A stretch of DNA of 64,000 bases, taken from Phycisphaerae bacterium. Its GTDB lineage: Bacteria; Planctomycetota; Phycisphaerae; UBA1845; UTPLA1. The DNA is taken from assembly GCA_019636475.1 (NCBI GenBank), contig JAHBXN010000005.1, forward strand, positions 186,001-250,000, in the 5' to 3' direction. Numbering within the stretch: position 1 is the stretch's first letter; the number at the start of each line of letters is the position of its first letter. Below, in pieces: positions 46,501 to 55,973 of the stretch. The translations under genes and the position numbers were made by a program. Under the pieces are notes generated by a model. The model saw only the letters and a list, made by a program, of their open reading frames with translations, did no database searches and was not told the DNA's origin.

Positions 46501-48706
46501 TGCCGCGCAGCATGGGGTTGGCATCCACGTTCTGCCAGACGGAGATTGCTCCATCGAGAATCGAGGAATGGGGTGCAATAATGATGGCATCATGGCTGGT
46601 CCCGCGCTGAACACCCAGGCCTTCACATGCGGTGCACCAGCCCATCCGCGAGTTGAAGCTGAAATGGTGCGGCGTGATTTCGTCGTAGCTTGTTGCGCAC
46701 TGATCACAGGAAAAGTGCTGGGAGAATCGCAGTACGCGGTCGGCGCGCGATTCGTCCGATTCGTCGGCCCCCGGCGCATCCAGCACGTCGACCACCATCA
46801 CGCCTTTTCCGAGAGACAACGCGTGTTCGATCGAATCACCGAGCCGGCCCCGACCACCGGAACGCACCACGGCGCGATCAACCACCAGTTCGACTCGGTG
46901 CGCGCGGCGGGCATCGATCTTCGGTTTGGAAGACAGTTCCACGACTTTGCCGTCGATGCGGGCGCGAACGTAGCCCTGGGCCTCGCAGCGGGCGAGCAAC
47001 GATTCCCATGACTCTCCCGGAGAACGGTCAATCGGTGCACAAAGCAGCAGCCGTGTGCCTTCCGGCATCGCGGCGATTCGGTCGATGATCTCCTCGCTCG
47101 ACTGCGTTCCGATCGGTCGATCGCAGGTCGGACAATGCGGCTGGCCAACGCGCGCCCAGAGGACTCGCATGTAATCGTAAATCTCCGTGACGGTCCCGAC
47201 GGTTGAGCGCGGCGTGTTGCCCGCGGCCTTCTGCTCGATGGCGATCGCGGGGGACAGGCCGTAGACGTGGTCAACCTTCGGCTTCTGAAATTGGCCAAGG
47301 AACTGCCTTGCATAGGACGACAGCGACTCGACATATCGGCGCTGGCCTTCGACATAGACGGTGTCCATGGCGAAGCTGGTCTTGCCGCTGCCTGAGACGC
47401 CGCTGCAGACTGTCATCCCGCCGCGCGGAACACGCACCGTGATGTCCTTCAGATTGTGCTCACGCGCGCCGACGACAACGATGTCATTGTTGACGGCAAA
47501 CGGCTTTCGATTCCCATGTCGGGTCTGCTTCGAACCGGCGGCCCGCCGCGCGGCCGCGGGGGCGGTCTTCTTCGATGATTGTCCTGTCAACACGGACGTG
47601 AGCGCCTGACCGGTGAATGATTCGGCGCATGCCGCGACAGCCTCAGGCGAACCGGCCGCGACGATCCGACCGCCGCCGCTACCGCCTTCCGGCCCGAGAT
47701 CGATAATCCAGTCGGCCGTCTTGATGACGTCAAGATTGTGTTCGATCACGATCACGCTGTTGCCTGAATCGACGAACCCATGCAGCACCGCCAGCAACTT
47801 TCGAATGTCCTCAAAATGCAGGCCGGTCGTCGGTTCATCGAGAATGTACAGCGTTCGGCCGGTTGACTGACGAACCAGTTCCTTCGCGAGCTTGATGCGC
47901 TGCGCTTCGCCGCCCGAGAGCGTCGTGCTGGCCTGTCCCAGCTTGATGTAGTCGAGACCGACATCGTGCAGCGTGGCCAGCATTCTTCGAATCTTCGGAA
48001 TGGCATCGAAGTGCTGCATCGCCTGCTGCACGTCCATTTCGAGGACATCGTGAATGCTCTTGCCGCGGAAGTGAATCTGCAGCGTCTCGTGGTTAAAGCG
48101 CCGCCCCTCGCAGACGGGGCAGGTGGTCCAGACATCCGCGAGAAAGTCCATCTCCACCCGATTTTGTCCGTTTCCTTCGCAGGCATCGCAACGCCCGCCC
48201 CCCTGCTCACCGGTGGATACGTTGAAGCTGAATCGACCTGGCGAGTAGCCACGGACCTTGCTGTCCGGCAATTTGGCGAACAGGTCACGAACTTCATCGA
48301 ACAGCTTGATATAGGTGGCGGGATTGCTGCGCGGCGTGCGACCGATGGGCGATTGATCGATGTCGATCACCTTGTCGAGGTGCCGCACGCCCTCAATTCC
48401 CCCATGGCGGCCCGGATTGGCGGTTTCGGAGCCGTTCAATTCCCTCAGAAGCTGTTCGCGCAGGATGTCATTGACAAGCGACGATTTTCCGGAGCCGGAG
48501 ACGCCGGTGACACAAACAAAGCGACTCAGCGGTATCTCGACGTCGATGTGCTTCAGGTTGTTATGCGCGGCGCCACGGATCACCAGCCAATCAAGGTTGT
48601 CCGCCGATTTCTTCGCGTCTGCGCCGGATTTCGCATCCTTCCGCGTGGCGGCGCCTGGGGGCTTCTGTTGCCGGGGACTGACTGCCATATTCTTGTTCGA
48701 CGACAT
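43523..48706 (-). CDS. uvrA: Three-module UvrA fusion (type II, type I, type II) with novel C-terminal domain
   Basis: Encodes 1727 residues. Module order: type II at about 38-375 (Walker A GVSGSGKSS near 68, LSGGEAQRIKLA near 264, DEPTTGLHFED), a linker, type I at about 405-1010 (SSYARQFLGQ, CPTCDRPIG, LSGGESQRIRLA, DEPTIGLHPRD) and a second type II at 1040-1370 (CEACEGLG, CEDCGGKR, LSGGEAQRVKLA). The last two make a full standard UvrA; the first is an extra unpaired half. Residues 1410-1727 are not part of UvrA: two related segments (PWQRDGRKWH ... EW at 1415-1438; PWKKDGKTWH ... EW at 1592-1615) suggest a duplicated domain. UvrA recognises DNA lesions for excision repair. Tandem UvrA of four modules occurs in other PVC bacteria; here the missing type I module appears to be encoded at 5779-7797. 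Confidence 0.9.
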   Translation of the reverse strand: MSSNKNMAVSPRQQKPPGAATRKDAKSGADAKKSADNLDWLVIRGAAHNNLKHIDVEIPLSRFVCVTGVSGSGKSSLVNDILREQLLRELNGSETANPGRHGGIEGVRHLDKVIDIDQSPIGRTPRSNPATYIKLFDEVRDLFAKLPDSKVRGYSPGRFSFNVSTGEQGGGRCDACEGNGQNRVEMDFLADVWTTCPVCEGRRFNHETLQIHFRGKSIHDVLEMDVQQAMQHFDAIPKIRRMLATLHDVGLDYIKLGQASTTLSGGEAQRIKLAKELVRQSTGRTLYILDEPTTGLHFEDIRKLLAVLHGFVDSGNSVIVIEHNLDVIKTADWIIDLGPEGGSGGGRIVAAGSPEAVAACAESFTGQALTSVLTGQSSKKTAPAAARRAAGSKQTRHGNRKPFAVNNDIVVVGAREHNLKDITVRVPRGGMTVCSGVSGSGKTSFAMDTVYVEGQRRYVESLSSYARQFLGQFQKPKVDHVYGLSPAIAIEQKAAGNTPRSTVGTVTEIYDYMRVLWARVGQPHCPTCDRPIGTQSSEEIIDRIAAMPEGTRLLLCAPIDRSPGESWESLLARCEAQGYVRARIDGKVVELSSKPKIDARRAHRVELVVDRAVVRSGGRGRLGDSIEHALSLGKGVMVVDVLDAPGADESDESRADRVLRFSQHFSCDQCATSYDEITPHHFSFNSRMGWCTACEGLGVQRGTSHDAIIIAPHSSILDGAISVWQNVDANPMLRGMLIALARAIGFDPYLPVGRLSDEHRRAILFGLGDQWIEIDKTAGISGLRFQWKGFFPAIDEATRNSFIYRHRLADLVTEIPCQSCGGGRVRPEANAVRLGSRRIVEVCGMELTTALEFFSSLKFDRRQSRLAGELLHEIHSRLQFLIDVGLGYVTLGRSAPTLSGGESQRIRLASQIGSGLTGVLYVLDEPTIGLHPRDNQRLVGALKKLRDLGNTLLMVEHDDEILRAADHLIDFGPGAGSRGGHVVGFGSPRQLGKNHESLTGRYLSGVDAIAVPTNRRPIRGFRETIAVGETIDHHDAERPVLTILGASQNNLRGLDAVFPLGRFVCVTGVSGSGKSSLVTDILYPALASRIHRAGVTPGLHRGLKGVEFIDKVINVDQQPIGVTPSSNPATYTGVFDLTREVFARLPESKVRGFTANKFSFNRPGGRCEACEGLGQVCHEMHFLPDVWVPCEDCGGKRYQRDTLEIRYKGKNIADVLEMTVDDALVHFVNVPKIRRMLQTLADVGLGYVPLGQSAPTLSGGEAQRVKLAGELGRPSTGRTMYVLDEPTTGLHFDDLRKLLDVLHRLVDMGNTVVCIEHNLDVIKTADWVIDLGPDAGDEGGRIVAEGPPERVANEGSSHTGRLLKGVLDAGPHRERTPFDPKKAAAQSLDSERAHAEPNPGERAIAIAEGHEVRMPWQRDGRKWHTQDRLSRDAKPVEWEGSALVYVVDSIEKLGKRQLRPTDWNDRARVEIAAQAPDGVAQSAVPWFLHALTAGRWLLDLLFRVPSGTFKGAPLAASLALKPLDERDDIQAYGQTARVQIRPANNEFEQVRVMVHDRKEINTPAFREFLSKAFTSYMKHVNSLGSSKSGAEPWKKDGKTWHLSQTQIPKSQQREWKPLSLTLFIGQVSKVLPGVVVDWSGKVFVELATPDGRRVAKIITNKGDAIRIDVYLPPGRFTPTQVEHLGFKQEFSRPGTSGATMSFWFRSIDEVDAGELKAVMRAAWQGEV

Positions 48707-48968
48707 TCCTGTTCGTGGGAGCTGTTCGATATCGGTCTTGCCCGAATGTTAACCGAACCTGTTCCGAAGCGACACGGGCAATGACAAACGCCCGCTGTTA
48801 TCAATGTCGAATAATCAGGACCCCATAACTCCGATGCACCACGGCCTGAACGCCATTCCTGGACCCTGGCGCGTTCGCGATTGACTGATATCAAGCCAGT
48901 CGGCGCGTTCGGCGATGTAGGGACATGTTGACCGGGGTTTCCGGTTGGGCTATTTACAAGGAGATCAC

Positions 48969-50312
48969 ATGTCTGCGCACGTCGCGACGCGAAACAAAAC
49001 CGGCAAAGGCGAACCGAACATGCCAAAAAGCAAAACGAAGTCCGATGTCTCCCATGAGGCACACGAAACGACCGCCGCGGCGCACATGAATTTCAACCGC
49101 ATCACCGACGAACAGTTCCAGGCCGCTGCGGATCATCTCAGGCTCGAACCGGATATTCAGTTGGTCTTGCGGACGCCCTACCGCGAGTTGATCGTTCAGA
49201 TCCCCGTGCGCATGGACGATGGGCATCTCGAATTGTTCCATGGCTATCGCGTGCAGCATAACGCCGTCCGCGGACCCTACAAAGGCGGGCTCCGATTTCA
49301 CCCCGAGGTCGATCTCAACGAGGTCCGATCGCTTGCGGCACTCATGACCTGGAAAACGGCGCTCGTGGACATCCCGTTCGGCGGCGCAAAAGGCGGCGTG
49401 ACCTGCGATCCGACAAAGATGTCGCGCGACGAGTTGCAGCGACTCACGCGCGAGTTCACCCGCAAGATCGACATGGCTCTCGGCGTGTATCGCGACATTC
49501 CTGCGCCCGACGTCAACACCAATCCACAGGTCATGGCATGGATCATGGATGAATACGGTAAAAAACACGGCTACTCGCCGGCAATCGTAACGGGCAAGCC
49601 GATCAGCCTCGGCGGATCGCTCGGCCGCGAGCAAGCCACCGGTCGCGGCACGGTGATCATCGCTCGCGAAGCGTGCAATGCGATGAAGATCAATTTGCAC
49701 GGAGCGACCGTCGCGATTCAGGGATTCGGCAACGTCGGATCGTGGACGGCAAGGCTGATCGCAGAACTGGGCGCGAAGGTCGTCGCCGTGTCGGACGTCA
49801 ACGGCGGTATCCACTGCGAAAAAGGCATCGATGTGCCGGCGCTCTTCGAGCACGTGAAACGTGAAAGGACCGTGCAGGGTTTTCCCGGATCGAACGCGAT
49901 CAGTAACGAGGACCTGCTCTGCCTGAAAGTCGATCTGCTGATCCCCGCGGCGCTCGGCGGTGCGATCAGTCGCGAGAACGCCGACAGCATTCAGGCCAGG
50001 CTCATCATCGAAGCCGCGAATTCGCCCGTGACGCCGCGAGCCGACGAGATGCTTCGGGCACGCGGGATCACGGTCATCCCGGATATCCTTGTGAATGCCG
50101 GCGGCGTGACGGTGTCGTACTTCGAATGGGTACAGAATCTCCAGCAGTTCCGCTGGGATCTTGACCGAGTGAATTCGGAGCTCGAGCGAAGAATGGTCGA
50201 TGCGTGGAACCATGTGCATCGAATCGCCATCGAGCAGAAGCTCTCATACCGCGTGGCGGCCTTCTGCGTAGCGCTCGAAAAGGTCGCAGAGGCGACGCGA
50301 CAGCGATTCTGA
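48969..50312 (+). CDS. gdhA: Glutamate dehydrogenase
   Basis: Encodes 447 residues; AAGGAG stands before the ATG. Family landmarks: substrate Lys in GPYKGGLRFHP (Lys105), MTWKTALVDIPFGGAKGG, catalytic Asp in APDVNTN, and Rossmann loop GFGNVGSW near 245. It interconverts glutamate with 2-oxoglutarate and ammonia. The N-terminal 40 residues are an extra polar extension; an internal Met at 40 could be an alternative start. Cofactor preference cannot be judged. Confidence 0.94.
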   Translation: MSAHVATRNKTGKGEPNMPKSKTKSDVSHEAHETTAAAHMNFNRITDEQFQAAADHLRLEPDIQLVLRTPYRELIVQIPVRMDDGHLELFHGYRVQHNAVRGPYKGGLRFHPEVDLNEVRSLAALMTWKTALVDIPFGGAKGGVTCDPTKMSRDELQRLTREFTRKIDMALGVYRDIPAPDVNTNPQVMAWIMDEYGKKHGYSPAIVTGKPISLGGSLGREQATGRGTVIIAREACNAMKINLHGATVAIQGFGNVGSWTARLIAELGAKVVAVSDVNGGIHCEKGIDVPALFEHVKRERTVQGFPGSNAISNEDLLCLKVDLLIPAALGGAISRENADSIQARLIIEAANSPVTPRADEMLRARGITVIPDILVNAGGVTVSYFEWVQNLQQFRWDLDRVNSELERRMVDAWNHVHRIAIEQKLSYRVAAFCVALEKVAEATRQRF

Positions 50313-50368
50313 TCGTACAACGCACGACATCAATCGCAGGGTTGCGAAAAAAAAGCGGAGACTGTCAT

Positions 50369-52330
50369 TCACTTCGGTGCGGCATTGAGTTCGTGCCGTA
50401 GATGTGACACCGCGCGTTCGATCTGCGTAACATCGCGGCCGGATGCCCGAGCAAGACGCAAAAAAACGTCATACTCCGTCAGCGCCTCCATCGCGCGGCC
50501 GCAGATCCGAAGGCGCTCAGCCAGCGCATAGCGAAGGCCGACGTCGCCCGGAGCCAGCTCGACGGCGTGCCGGCTGAATTGCACGGCGTCATCACAGTGT
50601 CCTCCGCTCATCATCGCTGCATCGCCGATCTCGGAAATCAGAACCGGATTCGTCCAGCCGGTTTCCTCAGCCTGCGCGAGCCGCGATCGAGCCGCGTCCA
50701 TCTCGCCGAGCGCCGCGTGCGCCTGCGCCGAAATCATCATCGCGAATCCGCGCCGATTCCCCAATTCGCCGGACAGCACCCGATCCACAAGAGACTTCGC
50801 TTCGGCTGCCGCGCCGGTCTTGGTCAACACGCGCGCCAGCGTCAGTTGGTAGTTCGCATTGGCGGGCTCGGCCGCCGCCGCTTGACGAGCCGGTGGCAGC
50901 GCCGCCTTCGGATTCATGTCCTCAAGGAAAAACGTGGCAACATGATAGTTGGCCATCGGCAATTCCGGAGCGATTTCGTGGATGTGAGTCCAAAGCACTC
51001 GTGAATCCACCCAGATTCGCTGCTGCGCGAGCGTGAACCGGACACAGCCCATGACCATACCGGCCGCGAGCATCGCGGGCAGGAGTAATCCCGTCCGGCG
51101 TGCGGCGTCCTTCGACGGAAATTCGCGACAAGGGTTCACGTCCCCACCGGCCGGCGTCATCTTGCAACGCGAAACCCATCGATCCAGTCCAATCGTGAGC
51201 GGAATCAACAGAAAGACGAGCGGCAGATAGAGAAACCGGTCGGCCACGCAGGTCGCGGTGAAGTGGACGCCGCCAAGCCCCGGGCTCAGGAGCACGGCGA
51301 AACCCACCAGCCCGACGAACAACGAACGGCATCGTCGGTACGAAAGTGCCGTCATCATGACATACCATCCAACAACCATCGCGCAGAGAAAGCCCGTCCA
51401 GGACATCCATGACCCGTCGGACGGTATCGACCTGAACGGACTCAACGCGGTCGGCCAGACCACATTTCCGAGGTAGAGCGTGAAATTATAGGCGACCAGA
51501 AAGCACCAGTTCACCGCGCGCTCAAAGCTGTCGACGCGCGGCAGACCCAGAACAGCGGTCTGTGCCTGCGACCGCCACGCAACATACGCCGCGAACGCGA
51601 CAACCGGCAGAAAAGACAGCTTCTCCAGGACGGTCCTCGCACTGAATCGCCTCAACGGATGGATATCGAGCAACATCATCGCGATCGGCAGCGGTAAGAC
51701 GATCGGTTTGGCCAGCGCGGCCAGCGTCATGAGCACGACACTGACCACCAGTGAGCCTCGCCCCCCCGTGCGACCGTACCATAGATAGGCAATCATCGCC
51801 GACAGGCCGAAGAATGCGGCGAGAACCGTCTTGCGCTGGGAGATCCACGCAACGGACTCCACCTGGGCGGGATGCAGCAGAAAAACGAGTGCTGCCGCGG
51901 CCGCGGCCCATCGACCCGCGAGGCACAATCGCATGAAGCCGAAAACGAGCATGCCGTTCAGGCCGTGTAAGATGACGTTGGTCAGATGGTAATAGAACGG
52001 ATCCAGTCCGTCGCCGCCGGCCACTGCGGCATCCAACATGAGTGAAAGCATGGTCAGCGGTTGGTAGTATCCCTCGACCGTCGTCGGATGAAACACTTCG
52101 GAAAAGAATCGCCGCACGGAATCGAAGCTTGGCGTGCGAACCGCGTCGTTATCAACGACATACATGTAGTCATCGAGCGTGACAAACCGCCCCGCCAGGG
52201 CCGGCTCATACACCCAAAGCGCGATCATCAACAGGCCGACCATGATCGCAAGATCGAGCAGCCGGCGCGGTTTCGTTTCGCCGGTGCCGCCGGGACGATT
52301 CTCTTTTGCTTCGAGACTGCGAGGCATCAT
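50369..52330 (-). CDS. TMTC-like GT-C membrane protein with TPR repeats (first copy)
   Basis: Encodes about 653 residues from MMPRSLEAKENR; the longer frame would overlap the upstream gene. About ten membrane spans cover 25-440. The first large loop begins FVTLDDYMYVVDND, containing the acidic pair typical of GT-C glycosyltransferases; YYQPLTMLSLMLD and HPAQVESVAWISQRKT match the TMTC/DUF1736 pattern. The last 200 residues are TPR repeats facing the periplasm. TMTC enzymes in animals O-mannosylate cadherins; bacterial homologues are poorly known. A close paralogue is directly upstream. Confidence 0.75.
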   Translation of the reverse strand: MMPRSLEAKENRPGGTGETKPRRLLDLAIMVGLLMIALWVYEPALAGRFVTLDDYMYVVDNDAVRTPSFDSVRRFFSEVFHPTTVEGYYQPLTMLSLMLDAAVAGGDGLDPFYYHLTNVILHGLNGMLVFGFMRLCLAGRWAAAAAALVFLLHPAQVESVAWISQRKTVLAAFFGLSAMIAYLWYGRTGGRGSLVVSVVLMTLAALAKPIVLPLPIAMMLLDIHPLRRFSARTVLEKLSFLPVVAFAAYVAWRSQAQTAVLGLPRVDSFERAVNWCFLVAYNFTLYLGNVVWPTALSPFRSIPSDGSWMSWTGFLCAMVVGWYVMMTALSYRRCRSLFVGLVGFAVLLSPGLGGVHFTATCVADRFLYLPLVFLLIPLTIGLDRWVSRCKMTPAGGDVNPCREFPSKDAARRTGLLLPAMLAAGMVMGCVRFTLAQQRIWVDSRVLWTHIHEIAPELPMANYHVATFFLEDMNPKAALPPARQAAAAEPANANYQLTLARVLTKTGAAAEAKSLVDRVLSGELGNRRGFAMMISAQAHAALGEMDAARSRLAQAEETGWTNPVLISEIGDAAMMSGGHCDDAVQFSRHAVELAPGDVGLRYALAERLRICGRAMEALTEYDVFLRLARASGRDVTQIERAVSHLRHELNAAPK

Positions 52331-52391
52331 CAAGGAAAAACCTGAACCGCCCGCGCCGCGCCGAAGACGCCGAAGCGGCAGAGCCGGGAAA

Positions 52392-54338
52392 TCACAATCC
52401 GTGAGCCCGCGTCGCGGCGGGCGCCTCAGTCGCATGCAGATCTTCGGGCGACGAATCCGCTGGCGATTCAATCAAATTGCCGAAGCCGGGAAAGTCGCGA
52501 AGCCTCAACAACTCCGGAGAGCGCCCGGCACGACGGGCATAGTTCGGATCTTTTGCGACAGCAGCCTCAAGATGTCGACGCGCGAATTCCATTTCGTCAT
52601 TCGCAGCCCAGGCAATTGCCAGGCCGAGATGGGCCATCGGATCATTTCGGCGACGCAATGCCTCCTGAAATTCGGCGCGTGCCGAAGCAAAGCGCTGCAC
52701 CTTCAGATAGGCGTGCCCAAGACCAAGTCGAATGCCGCTCGAAGCCGGCTGGAGGTCGCGCGCCCGTTCAAGATACTTGATCGCCTCCTCATTCTGACCG
52801 GAACGGGCCATCGCCACGCCAAGATTTTGCAGACACTCGATCCAATCCGGATTCGATTTCAGAGCGGCGCGGAGCATCTCAGCCGCTTCGCCGGCCCGAC
52901 TGTCGTTGTTCAATAACAGGATGGTGCCGAGGTAGAACTGAACCGACGGATGATCCGGATTGCGCTGCGCCGCCCTTCGCGCCGCAACCAGCGCCGCGTC
53001 GAACTCATTCTCCTGAATCAGGGATTCAACTAGTCCCAGATGGGCGTGAATCCAGTTCGGATAGATGCGAACCGTGTGCTCATGCAGATCGCGACTGCTC
53101 TGCCATACCCATGTTTGCGCATGGGAATGCACGGCGAAAATCAGCACAAACGCAGCCGTGCCGATAGCGGTCCAGCGGCCCCACCACCATTGCCAGACCG
53201 GCCCGCGACGCCCCAGCCAGGCGGCCAACACGATCAGCGGCACGATCAATACGGCGTAGAGATACTGATCGCTCAACAGGAGACGGGCATAAGGCCATTC
53301 AAGCAGCGCGGGAGCAACAAACAGCACGCCGCCTGACAGCGCAACGAAAAAAGGTTTGCTCCGACGAAAGGCGATCACCGCGGCAACCAGCACCGCGACC
53401 ACGACAAGAACATCAAACCACGCGCCCAGTTGAATACCACCGACCGACGCTGACGCAGGATTGTACGGAGTCAGGTTGATCGGCCAGAACAGCCGCGCGA
53501 CCAGCGATGCAAACGCATGCGCCGGGCCGAAGGCGACCGCGGCGTCCCTTGCCGGTGGAATGCCTGCATCCGCCCGCGCGATGACCTGCATCGCGCCGGA
53601 CAGGAGCGAGACAGTCAGCATCGGCAGCTTTTCCATCAGCGGAACCCAGCCCGTTCGGCGATACGGCCACACATCCAGTGTCAGCATGATGACAGGAAGC
53701 GCGATGAAAATGGGGCGACTCAACATGGCGGCCGCGTAGAGGATCGTCGCGAGCCCGATCCAGGCGCTTCTCTGTTGCGTTGCGAATGATCGAAGATAGC
53801 ACCACAAGGACAGAAGCGCGAAGAACCCGCCAAGCAAGGTCATGCGCTGGGCGATCCATGTGACGGACTCCACCTGCACAGGATGAAAAGCGAATACACA
53901 GCTCAGCAGGATTGGCCAGATCACCGAGCCGGATAACCGCCGAACGATTACGAAGATGAGCAGCGTGTTCAGTATGTGCAGCACCATGTTCGTCAAATGA
54001 AATTGAAACGCCCGTGATGCCCAGCCGTGTGCCGCATCCACATCGACCTGCTCCGATGTCTTCACGGCGATCCAACCATCCAATCGAATTGAGAGTGCCG
54101 TCAGCGGCTGGTAATAACCTCCGGATTCGTCCGGTCGGTGAATGCGATCACGCGAAAATGTCCGACCCGCATCCGCCCAGCTCCACTCCGGCGACCAGAT
54201 CGAGCCGGCCTCATACAGGTAAAGGTGATCCGTCTGATTCGCGAAACCGGCGGTCAACACGGGGAAATAGACGGTGCCCGCCGCGACCACGAGGGCAATG
54301 GCCGAACAAATCGAGATCATTGCAGGCGAAGGTTTCAT
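52392..54338 (-). CDS. TMTC-like GT-C membrane protein with TPR repeats (second copy)
   Basis: Encodes 648 residues from MKPSPAMISIC, AAGG upstream. Same plan as its downstream neighbour: membrane spans to about 430, then TPR repeats (ECLQNLGVAMARSGQNEEAI). Shared phrases are YYQPLTALSIRLD and HPVQVESVTWIAQRMT. The first loop reads FANQTDHLYLYE, so the DD pair of the other copy is reduced to one Asp. The gap to the next gene is about 60 bases; the pair is likely one operon. Divergent from surE. Confidence 0.75.
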   Translation of the reverse strand: MKPSPAMISICSAIALVVAAGTVYFPVLTAGFANQTDHLYLYEAGSIWSPEWSWADAGRTFSRDRIHRPDESGGYYQPLTALSIRLDGWIAVKTSEQVDVDAAHGWASRAFQFHLTNMVLHILNTLLIFVIVRRLSGSVIWPILLSCVFAFHPVQVESVTWIAQRMTLLGGFFALLSLWCYLRSFATQQRSAWIGLATILYAAAMLSRPIFIALPVIMLTLDVWPYRRTGWVPLMEKLPMLTVSLLSGAMQVIARADAGIPPARDAAVAFGPAHAFASLVARLFWPINLTPYNPASASVGGIQLGAWFDVLVVVAVLVAAVIAFRRSKPFFVALSGGVLFVAPALLEWPYARLLLSDQYLYAVLIVPLIVLAAWLGRRGPVWQWWWGRWTAIGTAAFVLIFAVHSHAQTWVWQSSRDLHEHTVRIYPNWIHAHLGLVESLIQENEFDAALVAARRAAQRNPDHPSVQFYLGTILLLNNDSRAGEAAEMLRAALKSNPDWIECLQNLGVAMARSGQNEEAIKYLERARDLQPASSGIRLGLGHAYLKVQRFASARAEFQEALRRRNDPMAHLGLAIAWAANDEMEFARRHLEAAVAKDPNYARRAGRSPELLRLRDFPGFGNLIESPADSSPEDLHATEAPAATRAHGL

Positions 54339-54504
54339 ACGCTGCCTTGGGCGCACAGGGGGTGCCGGATGCGGAATTGCAGCCGGCAATGGAACGCAGA
54401 CGGCGAAGCCGCGGAGCGGGTCTCCGGAACAATACTCAACCGGCGGCGATTCACCGCTGTGGTAATTGTACGTCTCGTGCGGAGTCCCTACAATTCGTCG
54501 CCCT

Positions 54505-55269
54505 ATGCGAATTCTGCTTACGAACGACGACGGCATTTACGCACCCGGCATTCTGACCATGTACAACGCGCTGGCGGGCCTCGGCAGCGTCGATGTCGTT
54601 GCACCGGAAACGGTGCAATCCGGCGGTTCTCATGCCATCACGATTCGCCACCCGGTGCTCTGGCGAAGCGTGCAGGTCGGGGACAAGTTCCGTGGGACGA
54701 GCGTCGAGGGCACGCCCGCGGACTGTGTGAAACTCGCGATCAACTCGCTGCTGCCGGAGCCGCCTGATCTCATCGTCTCCGGAATCAACGCCGGACTGAA
54801 CACTGGGATTCACGTGCTCTATTCGGGAACGGTGGCCGCCGCGATCGAAGGTGCGATCCTCGGTCGCCCCGCTGTCGCCGTCTCCTTTGAGCTGTATCGC
54901 GACATGGATTTCATCGCGGCCGGTCGCATTGCTCGACGCATCATCGAACGCATCAAGGCCGAGGGTTTCCTGCCGGGCACCGTTTACAATATCAATATCC
55001 CGGAGTTGAAACCGGGCGTGCCGCGCGGCATCCGCGTCGCTCCCCAATCAATCCAGGCAATGGACGAACGCATCGAGCGGCGCAGTGATCCCTACGGCCG
55101 CGAGTATTACTGGCTGACGGGCGACTTCAAGAACATCGGCGAAGAAATGCACACCGACCGATACGCCCTCAGGGAGGGATATGTCTGTGTGACGCCGCTG
55201 CATTTCAATCTCACCGACCGCGCGCTGCTTGAAAAAATGAACGGCTGGTCGTGGCCCGACGATGAATAG
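54505..55269 (+). CDS. surE: 5'/3'-nucleotidase SurE
   Basis: Encodes 254 residues from MRILLTNDDGIYAPG, with the metal-binding DD pair (residues 8-9), VVAPETVQSGGSHAIT and SGINAGLNTG. SurE dephosphorylates nucleoside monophosphates and is a stationary-phase survival protein, often near pcm and rpoS, which are absent here. The start was set at the conserved N-terminus; there is no clear ribosome site. Confidence 0.95.
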   Translation: MRILLTNDDGIYAPGILTMYNALAGLGSVDVVAPETVQSGGSHAITIRHPVLWRSVQVGDKFRGTSVEGTPADCVKLAINSLLPEPPDLIVSGINAGLNTGIHVLYSGTVAAAIEGAILGRPAVAVSFELYRDMDFIAAGRIARRIIERIKAEGFLPGTVYNINIPELKPGVPRGIRVAPQSIQAMDERIERRSDPYGREYYWLTGDFKNIGEEMHTDRYALREGYVCVTPLHFNLTDRALLEKMNGWSWPDDE

Positions 55270-55347
55270 GGGCATCCCCGAAGCGTCGGGCATGATGTTC
55301 AACGCATCGGACCGCATTCACTCGAGCGAACGCATGCCGGTTGCCTT

Positions 55348-55935
55348 TTACCTTGCCAAGCTTCGCAGCTCACGCAGACTCGACACCGGGATCATATCGA
55401 CCGAAACAGGCTGAATCCGGGTGATTTTCCAGACACTGTTCTCACGCCGCCATTCAATGCGCCACACGGCGAAGTGAGTCGCCCCGATCTCCTTGCGGAC
55501 ACTCACGGTTGCGGCCCCGCCCAGCGTCATTATTGCGGCATCCCCTTCCACGCGCACCGTCCGCTGCGTAAACCTCGGATCGCGAATATCGATCAGATCG
55601 AACCAGTCCGCGAGGCTTGCGACGAATTCATCGCGACCAACTCCCTCACTCTGGTAGTTCGGACTGATGCGCACGCCGGCATCGACGGAGTCTTCACGGA
55701 TGATCGACGCGACGAAAGCGTCCATTTGCTCAATGATCCGCTCACGATCGGTCGTCACGAGCATTTGCACAAGAAACAGGACGGCCGTGCCGGCAAGCGT
55801 CATCGGAATGGCACGCCGCTTCGCCCGGGCAGACTCCATTCGCTTGCGCATGAAGAGCACTATTGCAAATGCCGCAAAGCAGAAAAGCCCCAGCCAAAGT
55901 GGACTCTCGAACAGGACTCGGCTGAGGAAATCCAT
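55348..55935 (-). CDS. Membrane protein with SnoaL/NTF2-like domain
   Basis: Encodes 195 residues from MDFLSRVLFE, GAAGGG upstream. Two membrane helices (about 10-30 and 45-65) precede a domain of about 120 residues with the cone-shaped NTF2/SnoaL look (IEQMDAFVASIIREDSV; WRIEWRRENSVWKITRIQ). No catalytic residues can be named. Lies 38 bases downstream of the dus gene on the same strand. Confidence 0.55.
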   Translation of the reverse strand: MDFLSRVLFESPLWLGLFCFAAFAIVLFMRKRMESARAKRRAIPMTLAGTAVLFLVQMLVTTDRERIIEQMDAFVASIIREDSVDAGVRISPNYQSEGVGRDEFVASLADWFDLIDIRDPRFTQRTVRVEGDAAIMTLGGAATVSVRKEIGATHFAVWRIEWRRENSVWKITRIQPVSVDMIPVSSLRELRSLAR

Positions 55936-55973
55936 GACCCTTCGCTCGAATGAGGCGACGTCACGTGTTGAGC

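Noticed and set aside
48954-50219. 421-residue minus-strand frame
   Set aside because: Antisense to gdhA, which has all family motifs.
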